Made by a program: the position numbers and the translations under genes. DNA of 64,000 bases from Clostridiales bacterium. GTDB taxonomy: Bacteria; Bacillota; Clostridia; Oscillospirales; Acutalibacteraceae. The DNA is taken from the NCBI GenBank assembly GCA_012839345.1, contig DUNN01000036.1, forward strand, positions 62,001-126,000, given 5' to 3'. The notes beneath the pieces are model-generated. The model did no database searches. It worked only from the letters and a program-made list of their open reading frames with translations, and was not told the origin of the DNA. Positions 25,749 through 34,984 of the stretch are shown here, one piece after another (the stretch's first letter is position 1; the number at the start of each line of letters is the position of its first letter).

Positions 25749-26693
25749 ATGAAGATTGTTGCCATAGAACCTTTAGGCGTAGAAAAATCAAAGCTGATGG
25801 AACTTTCCGCAGAAAAGCTTCCCGAATCGACCAAAATGGTGTTTTACGATACGCGCGTTACCGATACCGCTTCCCTGATTGAGCGTGGAAAAGATGCCGA
25901 CGTGATTCTGGTCGCCAATCTTCCCCTCAATGCAGATGTAATCAACGGCTGCAAAAACCTGAAACTGCTGGATGTGGCATTTACCGGAACGGACCACATT
26001 GACTTGGCGGCGTGCCGGGCAAGGGGAATTACGGTTTGCAACTGCTCCGGTTATTCTGACGCGGCGGTGTCCGACCTTGTTTTCGGGATGATTCTCAGTT
26101 TGTACCGAAACATTGGCCGGTGCAACGAGGCGGTGAGAAAGGGAAAAACAAGGGACGGACTGATTGGATTTGAACTGGAGGGCAAAAAGTTTGGCGTTGT
26201 GGGCACCGGAGCCATCGGCCTTCGGACTGCCGCCATCGCAAAAGTGTTTGGGTGCGAGGTTTACGCATATTCCCGCACGGTGAAACAGGTGGAAGGCATT
26301 GCATATACGGATCTGGAAACCTTAATGTCCGCCTGTGATATTATTTCGCTTCATGTTCCTTATAACGAGTCTACTAGAGGTATGATCAGCAAAGAGTTGA
26401 TTGCGCGGATGAAGCCAAACGCCTTACTGATTAACACGGCGAGGGGGCCGGTTCTGGACAGTCAGGCTCTGGCCGATGCGCTGAACGAAGGCAGAATAGC
26501 CGGAGCGGGAATCGACGTTTTTGAATCAGAACCTCCAATTTCGCCGGAGCATCCCCTTTTAACGGCCAAAAACGTAATTGCCACACCCCACGTTGCGTTT
26601 GCCACAAAAGAAGCACTGGTGAAACGTGCGGCCATCGCTTTTGACAACATACAGGCGTACTTGAACCGGAAGCCCATTCATGTCGTTTGCTGA
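25749..26693 (+). CDS. D-2-hydroxyacid dehydrogenase (NAD-binding)
   Basis: The 314-residue protein is of the D-isomer 2-hydroxyacid dehydrogenase family. The dinucleotide motif reads VVGTGAIGLRTAAIAKVFG, the substrate-binding region DVAFTGTDHIDL, the catalytic Arg lies in LINTARGPVLDS, Glu in GAGIDVFESEPP and His in ATPHVAFAT. It reduces a 2-oxoacid or oxidises a D-2-hydroxyacid with NAD(P). The start is ATG 25749, 7-8 nt after GGAG; the ATG at 25743 is too close. The substrate is unknown (D-lactate, glycerate or phosphoglycerate-like). Confidence 0.87.
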   Translation: MKIVAIEPLGVEKSKLMELSAEKLPESTKMVFYDTRVTDTASLIERGKDADVILVANLPLNADVINGCKNLKLLDVAFTGTDHIDLAACRARGITVCNCSGYSDAAVSDLVFGMILSLYRNIGRCNEAVRKGKTRDGLIGFELEGKKFGVVGTGAIGLRTAAIAKVFGCEVYAYSRTVKQVEGIAYTDLETLMSACDIISLHVPYNESTRGMISKELIARMKPNALLINTARGPVLDSQALADALNEGRIAGAGIDVFESEPPISPEHPLLTAKNVIATPHVAFATKEALVKRAAIAFDNIQAYLNRKPIHVVC

Positions 26694-26716
26694 AAAAATT
26701 GGACTTTCCATTGAAG

Positions 26717-26752
26717 AAAACACCGCTGCCGAAAAATGACAGCGGTGTTTTC
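26717..26752 (+). terminator. intrinsic terminator of the dehydrogenase gene
   Basis: A 12-bp stem AAAACACCGCTG with its complement closes an 11-12 nt loop and ends in a T run, 24 bp after the stop codon. Confidence 0.85.
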
Positions 26753-26790
26753 TATAAAATGATGTATGGAAAGGAATAAATGGTTAAGTT

Positions 26791-26877
26791 CCTAAAGTTA
26801 GTAGTCACATAACTTTAGGGTCTAGTAAACTGATTTCCGTTATTTAAAATCAGTTTTCAGTTAGCTTTTGCTAACTG
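26791..26877. repeat. cluster of three consecutive perfect inverted repeats
   Basis: Three perfect stems follow one another: 26791-26800 with 26810-26819, 26827-26836 with 26847-26856, and 26858-26865 with 26870-26877. They lie in the gap between a dehydrogenase terminator and the end of the patatin-like gene. All are AT-rich and lack long T tracts. The third may help end the minus-strand patatin transcript; the cluster as a whole is unexplained. Confidence 0.6.
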
Positions 26878-26888
26878 AATAAACTATA

Positions 26889-27890
26889 TCATTTTTGGGC
26901 TGGCTTGTCAAGCTTTTTCGAAATGGGTTCATTTCCTTTTTCTTCAGGAATCTGACGCAGGATTTGGCACAACTGCTGAAACTGGCCCGCGTGCTGCCTG
27001 ATTTGCGCCCTGGCCAGCGACTGCAGATGCCGAATGTTTTCCGGGCTGGAATCGTCCATATTGCTTGAAGCTTCATCCAACGGAACCTGAATCCGGTAGT
27101 AATTGTCTTTTCGAATCAGTGCTTTCATTTGGTAATTGACGGTCGCGCTGGAAGAATTCATCAGTACGCCCCAAAGAGGAATCAGCCAGTTCACCACGCC
27201 CCAGTGATGTATTTCATGGAAAGAGTGACTTTTTTGGTGCTCCCCGGTTCCAAGGGATACCACCAAAAAATCTTTTTCATTTGGGTATGCATTGCACGCT
27301 TCCGCGTAAGCGCAGAGCGCGGGGTTGCTGGCGAACACGCCGCCGTCAATAAAACAGTGGCTGCCGATTTCAAACGGGCGGAAGTAAGCCGGAGCGGCAG
27401 CGGTTGCACGTGCTACCTGCCAAAGCGGTGGATCATCCAGGTTCGAGCGATGCAGGGAAGCATAGGTTGTTTTAAAAAACCACGGGGTGCAGGTAACCAT
27501 GTCGTAAGCCGGTATCAGAAGTTTTGTCACGGAGGAGTGCAGGTGAACGTTTCCCAGGTACTGCTTCAAAAAGTGCTCAAGTGGTCCGTCCGGGTAACGT
27601 GGGCCGGTCAGACCGCCGAGCGTCCGTAGGGTATGCAGTTGCTTCCGCTTCAACACGTTGCCGCCAAACTGCTCGTAGGCAAGCCGGACGTCTTCTGCCG
27701 TAAACTTCGGATTTCCGTTCTGGTTTGGTACGGACAGAACCGACGCAATGATTCCGCCGGTAGATGTGCCGGCGATGATGGAAAAGATTTTACTGATTGG
27801 TTTTCCAACCTGCTGTTCCAGTTCCGACAAAATCGCTGCCGGGACCACTCCGCGGATACCGCCGCCGTCAATGGATAAAACTGCAATCAT
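26889..27890 (-). CDS. patatin-like phospholipase
   Basis: The 333-residue patatin-fold lipid acyl hydrolase has the oxyanion motif SIDGGGIRGVVP at residues 6-17, the nucleophile elbow GTSTGG (Ser of the Ser-Asp dyad) and the catalytic Asp in FIDGGVFASNPAL. It lacks a signal peptide, so it is cytoplasmic or peripheral. AGGGAGA lies about 10 nt before the ATG. No cyclic-nucleotide synthase or other CBASS gene is adjacent, so a housekeeping lipase is more likely than a defence effector. The leader upstream is about 300 bp long and structured. Confidence 0.87.
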   Translation of the reverse strand: MIAVLSIDGGGIRGVVPAAILSELEQQVGKPISKIFSIIAGTSTGGIIASVLSVPNQNGNPKFTAEDVRLAYEQFGGNVLKRKQLHTLRTLGGLTGPRYPDGPLEHFLKQYLGNVHLHSSVTKLLIPAYDMVTCTPWFFKTTYASLHRSNLDDPPLWQVARATAAAPAYFRPFEIGSHCFIDGGVFASNPALCAYAEACNAYPNEKDFLVVSLGTGEHQKSHSFHEIHHWGVVNWLIPLWGVLMNSSSATVNYQMKALIRKDNYYRIQVPLDEASSNMDDSSPENIRHLQSLARAQIRQHAGQFQQLCQILRQIPEEKGNEPISKKLDKPAQK

Positions 27891-28278
27891 GAGTCGCCGA
27901 TCTCCCTATTCTTTAAAGTTACGGATGTTCGCCGAAAGCCAAAGGCTCCAGAACATTTCACTTTTGTGATCGGTAAAATATATGGAAAAAATCGGAGTAT
28001 ATGAATCCCAAAGACCGCTCCTCGGCCAGCCTCCCGCATTCCATTCGGGCGCAGCCTCTTTACGATATAGGTATAACTAATAAGAAAACCGTGTTCAGGT
28101 GCGGCAGCTTTTCCGGAAGAAGCAGAAGTTTTTTCCGGAAAAATTTTTTTAATGAGCGGCAGATTTTGTAATACGATTCTTTTTTCCGGCATATGTTTTA
28201 ATGGCAAATCGCTCGTTAAAAAAGTTCAGAACAAAGAGTCTTCATACGGATATTCAGACGGTAAAGGATGGCTGTAAA
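27891..28278. other. 388-bp intergenic region between patatin and pilus clusters
   Basis: It separates divergent genes. Near the patatin gene a stem ATGTTC/GAACAT encloses AGCC/GGCT (about 27926-27957). Further on, a 10-bp perfect stem (28109-28118 with 28133-28142) is followed by seven T, a terminator-like element facing the pilus cluster. I could not match the leader to any riboswitch class I know. An open frame from 28201 joins the coiled-coil gene but lacks a ribosome site. Confidence 0.4.
28109..28150 (+). terminator. terminator-like hairpin upstream of the pilus cluster
   Basis: A perfect 10-bp stem, each arm containing TTCCGGAA, is followed by A and seven T. With no plus-strand gene just upstream, it may be a leader attenuator for the pilus genes. 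Confidence 0.5.
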
Positions 28279-28908
28279 ATGAATGATATTCAGTCGTTTG
28301 TCAGGGACCTAAAGTTAAAAGATGCTTTGCTCGGCGGTTTCGAGAAAGAATCGGTTTATTCCGTCATGAAGGAACTCACCGAAATGTATCAGAAAGAAAT
28401 AGAACGGCTTCAAGCGGAGAAGGAAGAACTTCGAGCGGAGCAAGAAGCGGCTGTCAGCAAGCTGAATCAGGCGAATCAGGAGATACAGCTTCTGGAATTT
28501 CAGCTTAGTGAAGAGAAGAAAAACCAAAACAAATATGAGTTGAAATTCAATGCGCTTACGCAGGCGATTGAAGCGGTCAATGAGAATAAAGAAAAGGTTA
28601 TTGGGGAAGCGGAAGAAACTGCGCAGAAAATGATCGAAAAGGCCGAAAAGCAACGTCAGAAAATCAACCAGGAATGCCTGCTTCAGAAACAGCAGATGGA
28701 ATCCTTTTTATCGAAAATGACCGATGCCAAGCAGCGGTTCAGCGTTTCCATGGATGGAATATATTCTGATTTAGAAAAAATACTTCTGGAAGTGGATGGG
28801 CTGCGGAAAGACAGTCTGGAACAGGCGTTCAATGTAAATGAAACGTTCCATTTAACGGAAGTGATGGCAGGAAGTGTCCCAGAAAATGAGATTCCATCAT
28901 CAGAATGA
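28279..28908 (+). CDS. DivIVA-like coiled-coil protein (hypothetical)
   Basis: The 209-residue protein starts MNDIQSFVRDLKLKDALLGGF, reminiscent of the DivIVA N-terminal module. A charged coiled coil follows through about residue 170 (runs of E, K, Q), then an acidic tail. DivIVA-type proteins mark curved membrane and recruit partners, so a role in placing the pilus machinery is possible but speculative. The start at 28279 follows AAAGGATGG. It overlaps the signal peptidase gene by 23 bp, which argues for co-expression with the pilus genes. Confidence 0.6.
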   Translation: MNDIQSFVRDLKLKDALLGGFEKESVYSVMKELTEMYQKEIERLQAEKEELRAEQEAAVSKLNQANQEIQLLEFQLSEEKKNQNKYELKFNALTQAIEAVNENKEKVIGEAEETAQKMIEKAEKQRQKINQECLLQKQQMESFLSKMTDAKQRFSVSMDGIYSDLEKILLEVDGLRKDSLEQAFNVNETFHLTEVMAGSVPENEIPSSE

Positions 28909-29464
28909 AATACCAGAGGAAAATGATCCCCGGAATCTGTTTGAACAGCGAATTCTAAGGGAACAGCGAAAAAAAAGCAGACGGCGCCTGTTTACAGAGC
29001 TGGTTATAACGGCGGTGACTGTTTTTGTTGTTTTTCGTGTTATAGCTGGGGTTGCTGTAGTGCGGGGCGATTCGATGAAGCCCAATCTCACGAACGGCAG
29101 CCTCGCTTTGTTTTATCGGCTGAACGAAACCTATCGGAAAAATGATATCGTAATTTTTCGGTCACCCGGCAGGGGCGAGGTTTTAATTAAGCGTGTGGTG
29201 GCCGTGGCGGGTGACCAGGTGGACATTGACGATAAAACAGGCGAACTGCTGGTTAACGGCACTGTTCAGCAGGAGGACTCAATAAAAGGAAGAACATATA
29301 CGCGAGAGGGCGGGGTGCAATTTCCGCTTACGGTTCCAGACGGATATGTTTTTGTTCTGGGTGACAACCGCGAGGCTGCGCTTGATTCACGTAATTTCGA
29401 TGCGGTCAGCGTGAATAACCTGATTGGAAAAGTGTTTTTTGAGGTAAAAAGGCTGGCAAACTGA
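28886..29464 (+). CDS. lepB: signal peptidase I
   Basis: The 192-residue type I signal peptidase has a basic cytoplasmic N terminus, one membrane anchor (about 40-60), the catalytic Ser in VVRGDSMKPNL, the catalytic Lys in VLIKRVVAVAGD and box E VLGDNREAALDSRNF. Ala-Ala replaces the more usual residues between box E Arg and Asp. ATG 28886 follows AGGAAG by about 12 nt; GTG 28874 is in frame but too close to that site. Its place ahead of pilin genes is typical of pilus islands, where a dedicated peptidase helps pilin export. Confidence 0.87.
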   Translation: MRFHHQNEIPEENDPRNLFEQRILREQRKKSRRRLFTELVITAVTVFVVFRVIAGVAVVRGDSMKPNLTNGSLALFYRLNETYRKNDIVIFRSPGRGEVLIKRVVAVAGDQVDIDDKTGELLVNGTVQQEDSIKGRTYTREGGVQFPLTVPDGYVFVLGDNREAALDSRNFDAVSVNNLIGKVFFEVKRLAN

Positions 29465-29501
29465 GTTCCCTTGAAATTACGGAGAAAGGGGCGACAGCAG
29501 A

Positions 29502-32369
29502 ATGAAAACACGAAAAAGGAAACTCGGGCACAAATTGCTCTGCGCGCTGCTCGCGGGATTTGTGTCAATGCTGCTGATTGTGCTGCCGTTTGCGGAGACG
29601 ACAGGCTCGAACCCTTCCGACAGCGAGCCCCCTTATTCGGAACAGGAAAGCAGTGCGGGTTCGCCCACCAGTTCCAGTCCTGACTCCAGCAAACCGTCGG
29701 TTTCCAGTGAACCACCGGTTTCCAGCGAGCCGCAGGTTTCCAGTGAGCCGCCGGCTTCCAGCGAACCGCCGGTTTCCAGTGAGTCGCCGGCTTCCAGCGA
29801 ACCGCCGGTTTCCAGCGAACTGCCGGTTTCCAGCGGGCCGCCGGTTTCCAGTGAGCCGCCGGTTTCCAGCGAGCCGCCAGTTTCTAGCGAACGGCCAACT
29901 TCTAGTGAACGGCCAACTTCCAGCGAAAGGCCGACTTCCAGTGAGCAGCCCGCTTCCAGTGTACCGCCATCGTCCAGCGTACCATCGGACTCCAGTTCCG
30001 TTGGGTCGAATAAATCCGGTTCAACCGAAATGCTCCCGCAGAATACGGAGTATACCTTTCAAAACGATGAAATTACGGTAACGGCTGTGCTCTCGGGTAC
30101 TGAGGAAATTCCCGACCATGTGAAGCTTTGTGTAATTTCTGTTACAAAAGAGAAGAACAGCGAAAAGTTTAATAGAATTAGAACTCTGATCTGCGGCAAT
30201 GCGGAACAGAAACATCAAACGGTAACCGGATTTTTGGCATACGATATTTACCTGGCGTGGAACGGAATAAGATTCGAGCCAAAAATGGGAACGGTTTCAG
30301 TCAGCATTCGTTATAAAAACAAACTATTTAACAGCCAGACCAAACAGGCCACAGATTCGGTAAAAGTGCTGCTTCTTCCGGAGACCGGAACCGCAGTGGA
30401 AGATGTGACCGATGCGGTTCACGTGGCGGATATTGGCAGCGGCACCAAACAGAAGCTAAAAACGCAGTCCCTGTCGGGAAGTTCTGCCGGAGATGCGGTG
30501 GAATTTTCGGCTGACCGGTTTGCCACCTTTGCAGTGACCGGCACGGCGGCGGCCGGCTCTGGAATCAGTGCAACGCTGAATTTTGTTGGTACCGACGGAA
30601 ACGTAGATCCCTCTGTGAACGGAACCTATTACCTTTATTTGAAGTGCAGCGGCTACAACAGCAATGAATACCGGAACACGGTGGCCCTCCAGGTATCATC
30701 CGGGTCGGCAAGCGTGTTGATTCCCGGCCTGTACGATCAAAACGGTAAGACGAACCAGGGTTCGCTGTATCCGCTGATTGACAGCTCCGGCCAAACGGTC
30801 TATACAGCGGTACTTTTTCAATACACTGGGACCGGCAGTAATCCGGTCAGCATCGGTGGCGATTTTCGCTGGGATGAAAACAACTATAAAGCGAAGGGGT
30901 TTGTAAAATATCAATTAAATTCCCAAATTGAGGAACTGTTTACGATTACTGAGTTCCCGAATACGATTACGGTAAAAAACGGTTCCGGTAAACTGCCGAT
31001 TACCGCAACCGCCAAAACCGGGACGAAATTTTCCTGCGACGATTTATGGAGCAGGCTTTCCCCGGTACTGCCGTATGCGGTGTTTGCCGACTATTTTAAT
31101 CTTGAGACCCACATGGAAGGCTGCATTGCGGTGAACCGAGCCAGAATCGCGGCGGATTTCGGCAACAGCAACGACAATTACCGATATTACTGCAGCAACA
31201 AAAATGTTATTCTTGTGGAAAAAACATACCAGGGCTCTGAAATCAAAACCTTCCGATTCGGGTTGTACGACCGAAGCGGCTCGCTGGTAACGGTAAAGAC
31301 CCTAACGCTGCCTGTGAACGGGAAAAACAACGGAACGGTTTCCTTTGATGTCGGGGCAGAAAATGTGAACGATTACGCCGTGTATGAACTGGACGGCAGC
31401 AATAATGTCATCCGTTCGGGCGAGGAGCACGATGGATTCAAATTGACCAAATGGGAAAAAGGTGCGAGTCAGACAAATGTCCTTACCATGAACAGCACCT
31501 CGTATATCAAGGACTTTGAGGCAATCGTTGGCAGCCACCAGTTGAACACCAACAGTTATGCCCCCAATAAGCTGGTAATCGGCAGTAAATATAAGATTGT
31601 CAATGAAAATCAGGGAAAATGCGTGAACTATAACGGCGGTAAATTGAGCTGCTCCAGCGCTCAAACAATCGTAAACGCGCCGCCCGATTTCCCGATTGAT
31701 ATTGACGCGGGGCTGAATCAAATGGCAGAGCTGTCTGCGGCGCTTGCACAGGCGGTTTCATCGGATACGGTAAAGGTTCGAAATTTCACCGTTTCCCAGC
31801 TTGACGGCGCCGTGTTTGACGTTCCCGCCAACGACGGCAAGATGCTTTTAATCAATATTGATGCAACGGATGCTCCGGTTGATGCTTCAGACCATACTCC
31901 AGTTTTTGCATTCCCGTCCAATCTTGTATGGAATACAGGTGGTGCAAACGTCAACTGGGTTCCTACGGCAGGCAATATCATCATCAATGTATACCAAAAA
32001 CAAGGGGACAGCTATCAGGCTTATTCCGGCAAAATCAAATCTGCTGGCCGTATGATCGGAACTCTGCTCGCTCCGCGTGCGGATGTTCTGGAAACCCAGG
32101 CGGTTTACAACGGAAGAATTATCGCCAAAAACGCAACCAACGACGGTGGCGAAATTCACAGCACTGCCGGAGGATTTATTGGGGAAAGTGTCGTCTGGAC
32201 GCTGGAAAACACAGAATCTGCTTCCGTTGTCGTCCTGCCGAATACGGGTGGGATTGGAATCAATATCTTCTATCGTGTGGGGGGAGGAATGATTCTTTTA
32301 GCAGCCGTATGGATGGCGGTTGCTCTGGCGTGTGAAAAACAAAGGAAAAAGCGAAAACGCGGGGTCTAA
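29502..32369 (+). CDS. LPNTG-anchored surface adhesin with PPVSSE repeats
   Basis: The 955-residue secreted surface protein has a signal peptide at 1-32, then a 70-165 region of about 17 six-residue repeats (SSEPPV variants, later SSERPT). A large beta-rich region follows, and the C-terminal sorting signal VVLPNTGG leads into a hydrophobic helix and the basic tail KQRKKRKRGV. Sortase would cleave in LPNTG and join it to the pilus or wall. By order (large, first, non-repetitive middle) it may be the tip adhesin of the pilus encoded downstream. The repeat spacer resembles wall-spanning Pro/Ser stalks but sits at the N terminus. The ligand is unknown. Confidence 0.82.
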   Translation: MKTRKRKLGHKLLCALLAGFVSMLLIVLPFAETTGSNPSDSEPPYSEQESSAGSPTSSSPDSSKPSVSSEPPVSSEPQVSSEPPASSEPPVSSESPASSEPPVSSELPVSSGPPVSSEPPVSSEPPVSSERPTSSERPTSSERPTSSEQPASSVPPSSSVPSDSSSVGSNKSGSTEMLPQNTEYTFQNDEITVTAVLSGTEEIPDHVKLCVISVTKEKNSEKFNRIRTLICGNAEQKHQTVTGFLAYDIYLAWNGIRFEPKMGTVSVSIRYKNKLFNSQTKQATDSVKVLLLPETGTAVEDVTDAVHVADIGSGTKQKLKTQSLSGSSAGDAVEFSADRFATFAVTGTAAAGSGISATLNFVGTDGNVDPSVNGTYYLYLKCSGYNSNEYRNTVALQVSSGSASVLIPGLYDQNGKTNQGSLYPLIDSSGQTVYTAVLFQYTGTGSNPVSIGGDFRWDENNYKAKGFVKYQLNSQIEELFTITEFPNTITVKNGSGKLPITATAKTGTKFSCDDLWSRLSPVLPYAVFADYFNLETHMEGCIAVNRARIAADFGNSNDNYRYYCSNKNVILVEKTYQGSEIKTFRFGLYDRSGSLVTVKTLTLPVNGKNNGTVSFDVGAENVNDYAVYELDGSNNVIRSGEEHDGFKLTKWEKGASQTNVLTMNSTSYIKDFEAIVGSHQLNTNSYAPNKLVIGSKYKIVNENQGKCVNYNGGKLSCSSAQTIVNAPPDFPIDIDAGLNQMAELSAALAQAVSSDTVKVRNFTVSQLDGAVFDVPANDGKMLLINIDATDAPVDASDHTPVFAFPSNLVWNTGGANVNWVPTAGNIIINVYQKQGDSYQAYSGKIKSAGRMIGTLLAPRADVLETQAVYNGRIIAKNATNDGGEIHSTAGGFIGESVVWTLENTESASVVVLPNTGGIGINIFYRVGGGMILLAAVWMAVALACEKQRKKRKRGV
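29700..29965 (+). repeat. in-frame 18-bp coding minisatellite
   Basis: Tandem 18-bp units encode PPVSSE, with variants PPASSE, SPASSE, LPVSSG and RPTSSE. Because the unit is a multiple of three, changes in copy number alter stalk length without breaking the frame. Three consecutive RPTSSE copies suggest recent local duplication. Confidence 0.85.
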
Positions 32370-32438
32370 AACGGTCCGCAACCTCCCGGTGTGCATGGTG
32401 CACGGTTACGATTACTGAAAGATAGAGGAGTGAAGGTT

Positions 32439-34070
32439 ATGAAATTAGTAAAAAAAGTTGCTGCAGCGCTGATGTCGCTGCTCATGGTCTTGCTGATGAT
32501 TCCAACCAATGCTCTGGCATCGTCAATTACAGATTCTACCACCGGTACGCTCAACATTACCAAGGAGGGGTCTGCGTCCACATTTGCGGTTTACCGACTG
32601 TTTGACATGTCGGTTGCGGCGGGGGCAGATGCGTTTACCTATACCGCCAACGCGAAGTTTTCCAGCTTCTTCAGTGCGGCTGGCGCACCGACCGCCAAAG
32701 ATATTTCCGGGTACGACGCGAATCAGCTGAAAAAATTTACCGCCGATCTTCGCAGCTACATTTCCGGTCCGGACCATCTGGTGGGCACCACCGACGATGC
32801 TGTTCCCGCGACAGCGACGGAAACCGCGGTGAAAACCTCGGGTGATACATACACAGCGACCTTTAACGACATTGCCATCGGCTACTATCTGGTTGTCGAA
32901 ACCGCAACAACAGGCGCAAGAGTCGCTTCCAAAGATTTTCTTGTGTCTGTGCCGACCGGAACAACAACGGGCGGCGTAACGAACTGGAACTACAACGTTA
33001 CGGCCAAATGCAAGGACTCTACGGTCACGTTCGATAAAACGATCATGAAGGATGACAAGGATGTGGACCGTGTTACCCAGAATATTGGCGACACCATCCA
33101 GTATAGGCTGGTCGCCGACGTTCCGAAATACGACCCCAGCGCGAAAGACATTACGTTTGATATCAGCGATATTATGAGCAAGGGCCTTACCTTTGAGACA
33201 AACAGCGTTGAGATTGTGGGCATTGACGGCAGCGGAAGCGATACAACTTTAACGCCTTCCACAGACTATACGGCCACTTCGGCAAAGAACGGGAAAGGGG
33301 AAACTATCATCTCCATCCGCTTTGTATATGACAATATCAAAAGTTACAACAGCGTAAGAGTCTACTATCGTGCAACGCTGAATCAGGATGCCGTAATCGG
33401 AAGCGCGGGCAACCCCAATGAAGCTTACTTAATCTATACGAACAACCCAGATACCAAGACGACCCATGAAACCGAGCATCCCAGAACCTATGTGTATACC
33501 TTTGGCATTGCAATTGAAAAGGAGGATGCGGCCAATCCGCAGACCAAGCTTTCCGGTGCGGAATTTGCGCTGCTGGACAGCACCGGAACAAAGAAACTCG
33601 CGGTTTACACCTATGACGCGTCCGGAAAGGTTGTCATCATTAATTCGCCAAATACTTCCGTCGTAACAGGACCGGACGGCATGGTATACTTCTTGGGTGT
33701 AAAGGAAGGCACCTACTTTATTCAGGAACTGAAAGCCCCCGCCGGCTATAGCATTCTTCCCGGGAAAATCAAGGTAGTCATTACGGCGGTGATGGGTTCC
33801 GACCATCAGCCTACCGGAGACTTTACCTGCACCTACAGCCTAAACGATGGTGAGGCGAAAGAAACTTCATACACCTATGCAGATTCTCCCGCGAATACCT
33901 TGAAAATCCTCGCAAAATTCCAGATTCAAAACGATCAAGGCTTCATTCTGCCTGGCACCGGCGGAATCGGAACCACGATTTTTACCGTGACCGGCATTGC
34001 AATCATCCTGGTCGGATGCTTCATGGCATCTTATCTGTACTTAAGAAAAAGAAGGAACTCCCAGCATTAA
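32439..34070 (+). CDS. SpaA/Ebp-type LPGTG major pilin (backbone subunit)
   Basis: The 543-residue protein has a signal peptide ending near residue 28 (NALASS), an N-terminal pilin domain, and two or more isopeptide-forming Ig-like domains. VTFDKTIMKDDKD holds a candidate isopeptide or pilin-motif Lys, and FIQELKAPAGYS is the E-box with the conserved Glu. The sorting signal FILPGTGG plus a membrane helix and RKRRNSQH follows. The class C sortases downstream would polymerise it into a covalent pilus. GAGGAG precedes ATG 32439; the upstream in-frame extension to 32391 has no ribosome site and would obstruct the signal peptide. Confidence 0.88.
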   Translation: MKLVKKVAAALMSLLMVLLMIPTNALASSITDSTTGTLNITKEGSASTFAVYRLFDMSVAAGADAFTYTANAKFSSFFSAAGAPTAKDISGYDANQLKKFTADLRSYISGPDHLVGTTDDAVPATATETAVKTSGDTYTATFNDIAIGYYLVVETATTGARVASKDFLVSVPTGTTTGGVTNWNYNVTAKCKDSTVTFDKTIMKDDKDVDRVTQNIGDTIQYRLVADVPKYDPSAKDITFDISDIMSKGLTFETNSVEIVGIDGSGSDTTLTPSTDYTATSAKNGKGETIISIRFVYDNIKSYNSVRVYYRATLNQDAVIGSAGNPNEAYLIYTNNPDTKTTHETEHPRTYVYTFGIAIEKEDAANPQTKLSGAEFALLDSTGTKKLAVYTYDASGKVVIINSPNTSVVTGPDGMVYFLGVKEGTYFIQELKAPAGYSILPGKIKVVITAVMGSDHQPTGDFTCTYSLNDGEAKETSYTYADSPANTLKILAKFQIQNDQGFILPGTGGIGTTIFTVTGIAIILVGCFMASYLYLRKRRNSQH

Positions 34071-34168
34071 GTCCTGCTTGTAAAAAATAAGATCTTTTAA
34101 TTGCGGGGGACAGCGGGTCTGTTCCCCGCGGAATAGAAAAATCAATAACAAACCGGAGGCACGGGACT

Positions 34169-34984
34169 GTGAAAAAAAATATTCCCGTCATTGCTACATG
34201 CTGTGTTCTGCTGCTTGGCGTTTGTGTCATCCTGTATCCTGTTATCAGCGCAATTTTAGCCAAAATGACGCAGACTGTCACCATTTCGAACTATCAGCGT
34301 GCCGTGCAGAATCTTTCCAATCAAGAGATTGAAGCCATGAAAGAGGACGCACGAAAATACAATGAAACACTTTACAAAACCGTTCTTTCCGACCCCTTCT
34401 CGCAGAAAAAGGAGCTGGATGCCAACTATGTTAAGCTTTTAAATATTGGGGAAGTCATGGGGTATATCGACATTCCGAAAATTAATGTTTATCTTCCCAT
34501 TTACCACGGCTCGTCGGAGGAAATTCTTCAAAAGGGCGTGGGCCATCTGCAGAATACTTCCCTTCCAATCGGCGGGAAAAGCACACACGCCGTGCTTACC
34601 GGTCACCGTGGGCTGCCAACGGCCACCCTTTTTACAGACCTTGACCAGCTCGTTCAGGGTGATTTGTTTTATATTCACATCCTCAACGGGGAACTGGTGT
34701 ACCGGGTGGACCAGATTAAGGTGGTGGAACCGGAGGATACGTCGGATCTTGTCATCCAGCAGGGGGAAGATTATGTGACGCTGGTCACGTGTACCCCGTA
34801 TGGGATTAATACCCAAAGACTTCTGGTGCGCGGAACACGGGTGGAAAACGAATCGGTGCAAAGGCGGGCGCAGCCGGAACTGAAGCTGGTCAATGAAGTA
34901 GCCGTAGTGCCTGCGGGGCTGCTTGTCGTGATTGCGCTGCCTGTTGTCTTACTGATCAGAAGAAAGAGAGCGGTCAGAAAGTGA
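34169..34984 (+). CDS. class C (pilin-polymerising) sortase
   Basis: The 271-residue transpeptidase starts at GTG 34169 after CCGGAGG. It has an N-terminal membrane helix, the class C lid motif SDPF near residue 75, catalytic His in TGHRGLP, Cys in TLVTCTPYG and Arg in TQRLLVRG, and a second C-terminal helix followed by RRKRAVRK. It links pilin LPxTG threonine to a Lys of the next subunit. The 4-bp overlap (GTGA) with the next sortase gene indicates coupled translation. Confidence 0.9.
   Translation: MKKNIPVIATCCVLLLGVCVILYPVISAILAKMTQTVTISNYQRAVQNLSNQEIEAMKEDARKYNETLYKTVLSDPFSQKKELDANYVKLLNIGEVMGYIDIPKINVYLPIYHGSSEEILQKGVGHLQNTSLPIGGKSTHAVLTGHRGLPTATLFTDLDQLVQGDLFYIHILNGELVYRVDQIKVVEPEDTSDLVIQQGEDYVTLVTCTPYGINTQRLLVRGTRVENESVQRRAQPELKLVNEVAVVPAGLLVVIALPVVLLIRRKRAVRK

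Noticed and set aside
26889-27890. Patatin-like protein as a CBASS or other antiphage effector
   Set aside because: No cyclase, ubiquitin-like or sensor gene is adjacent; neighbours are metabolic and pilus genes.
27891-28100. Lysine-type or c-di-GMP riboswitch in the long leader before the patatin or pilus genes
   Set aside because: Scattered similarity (AGAGGCTGCG, GCCGAAAGCC) but no full set of conserved elements for any class known to me.
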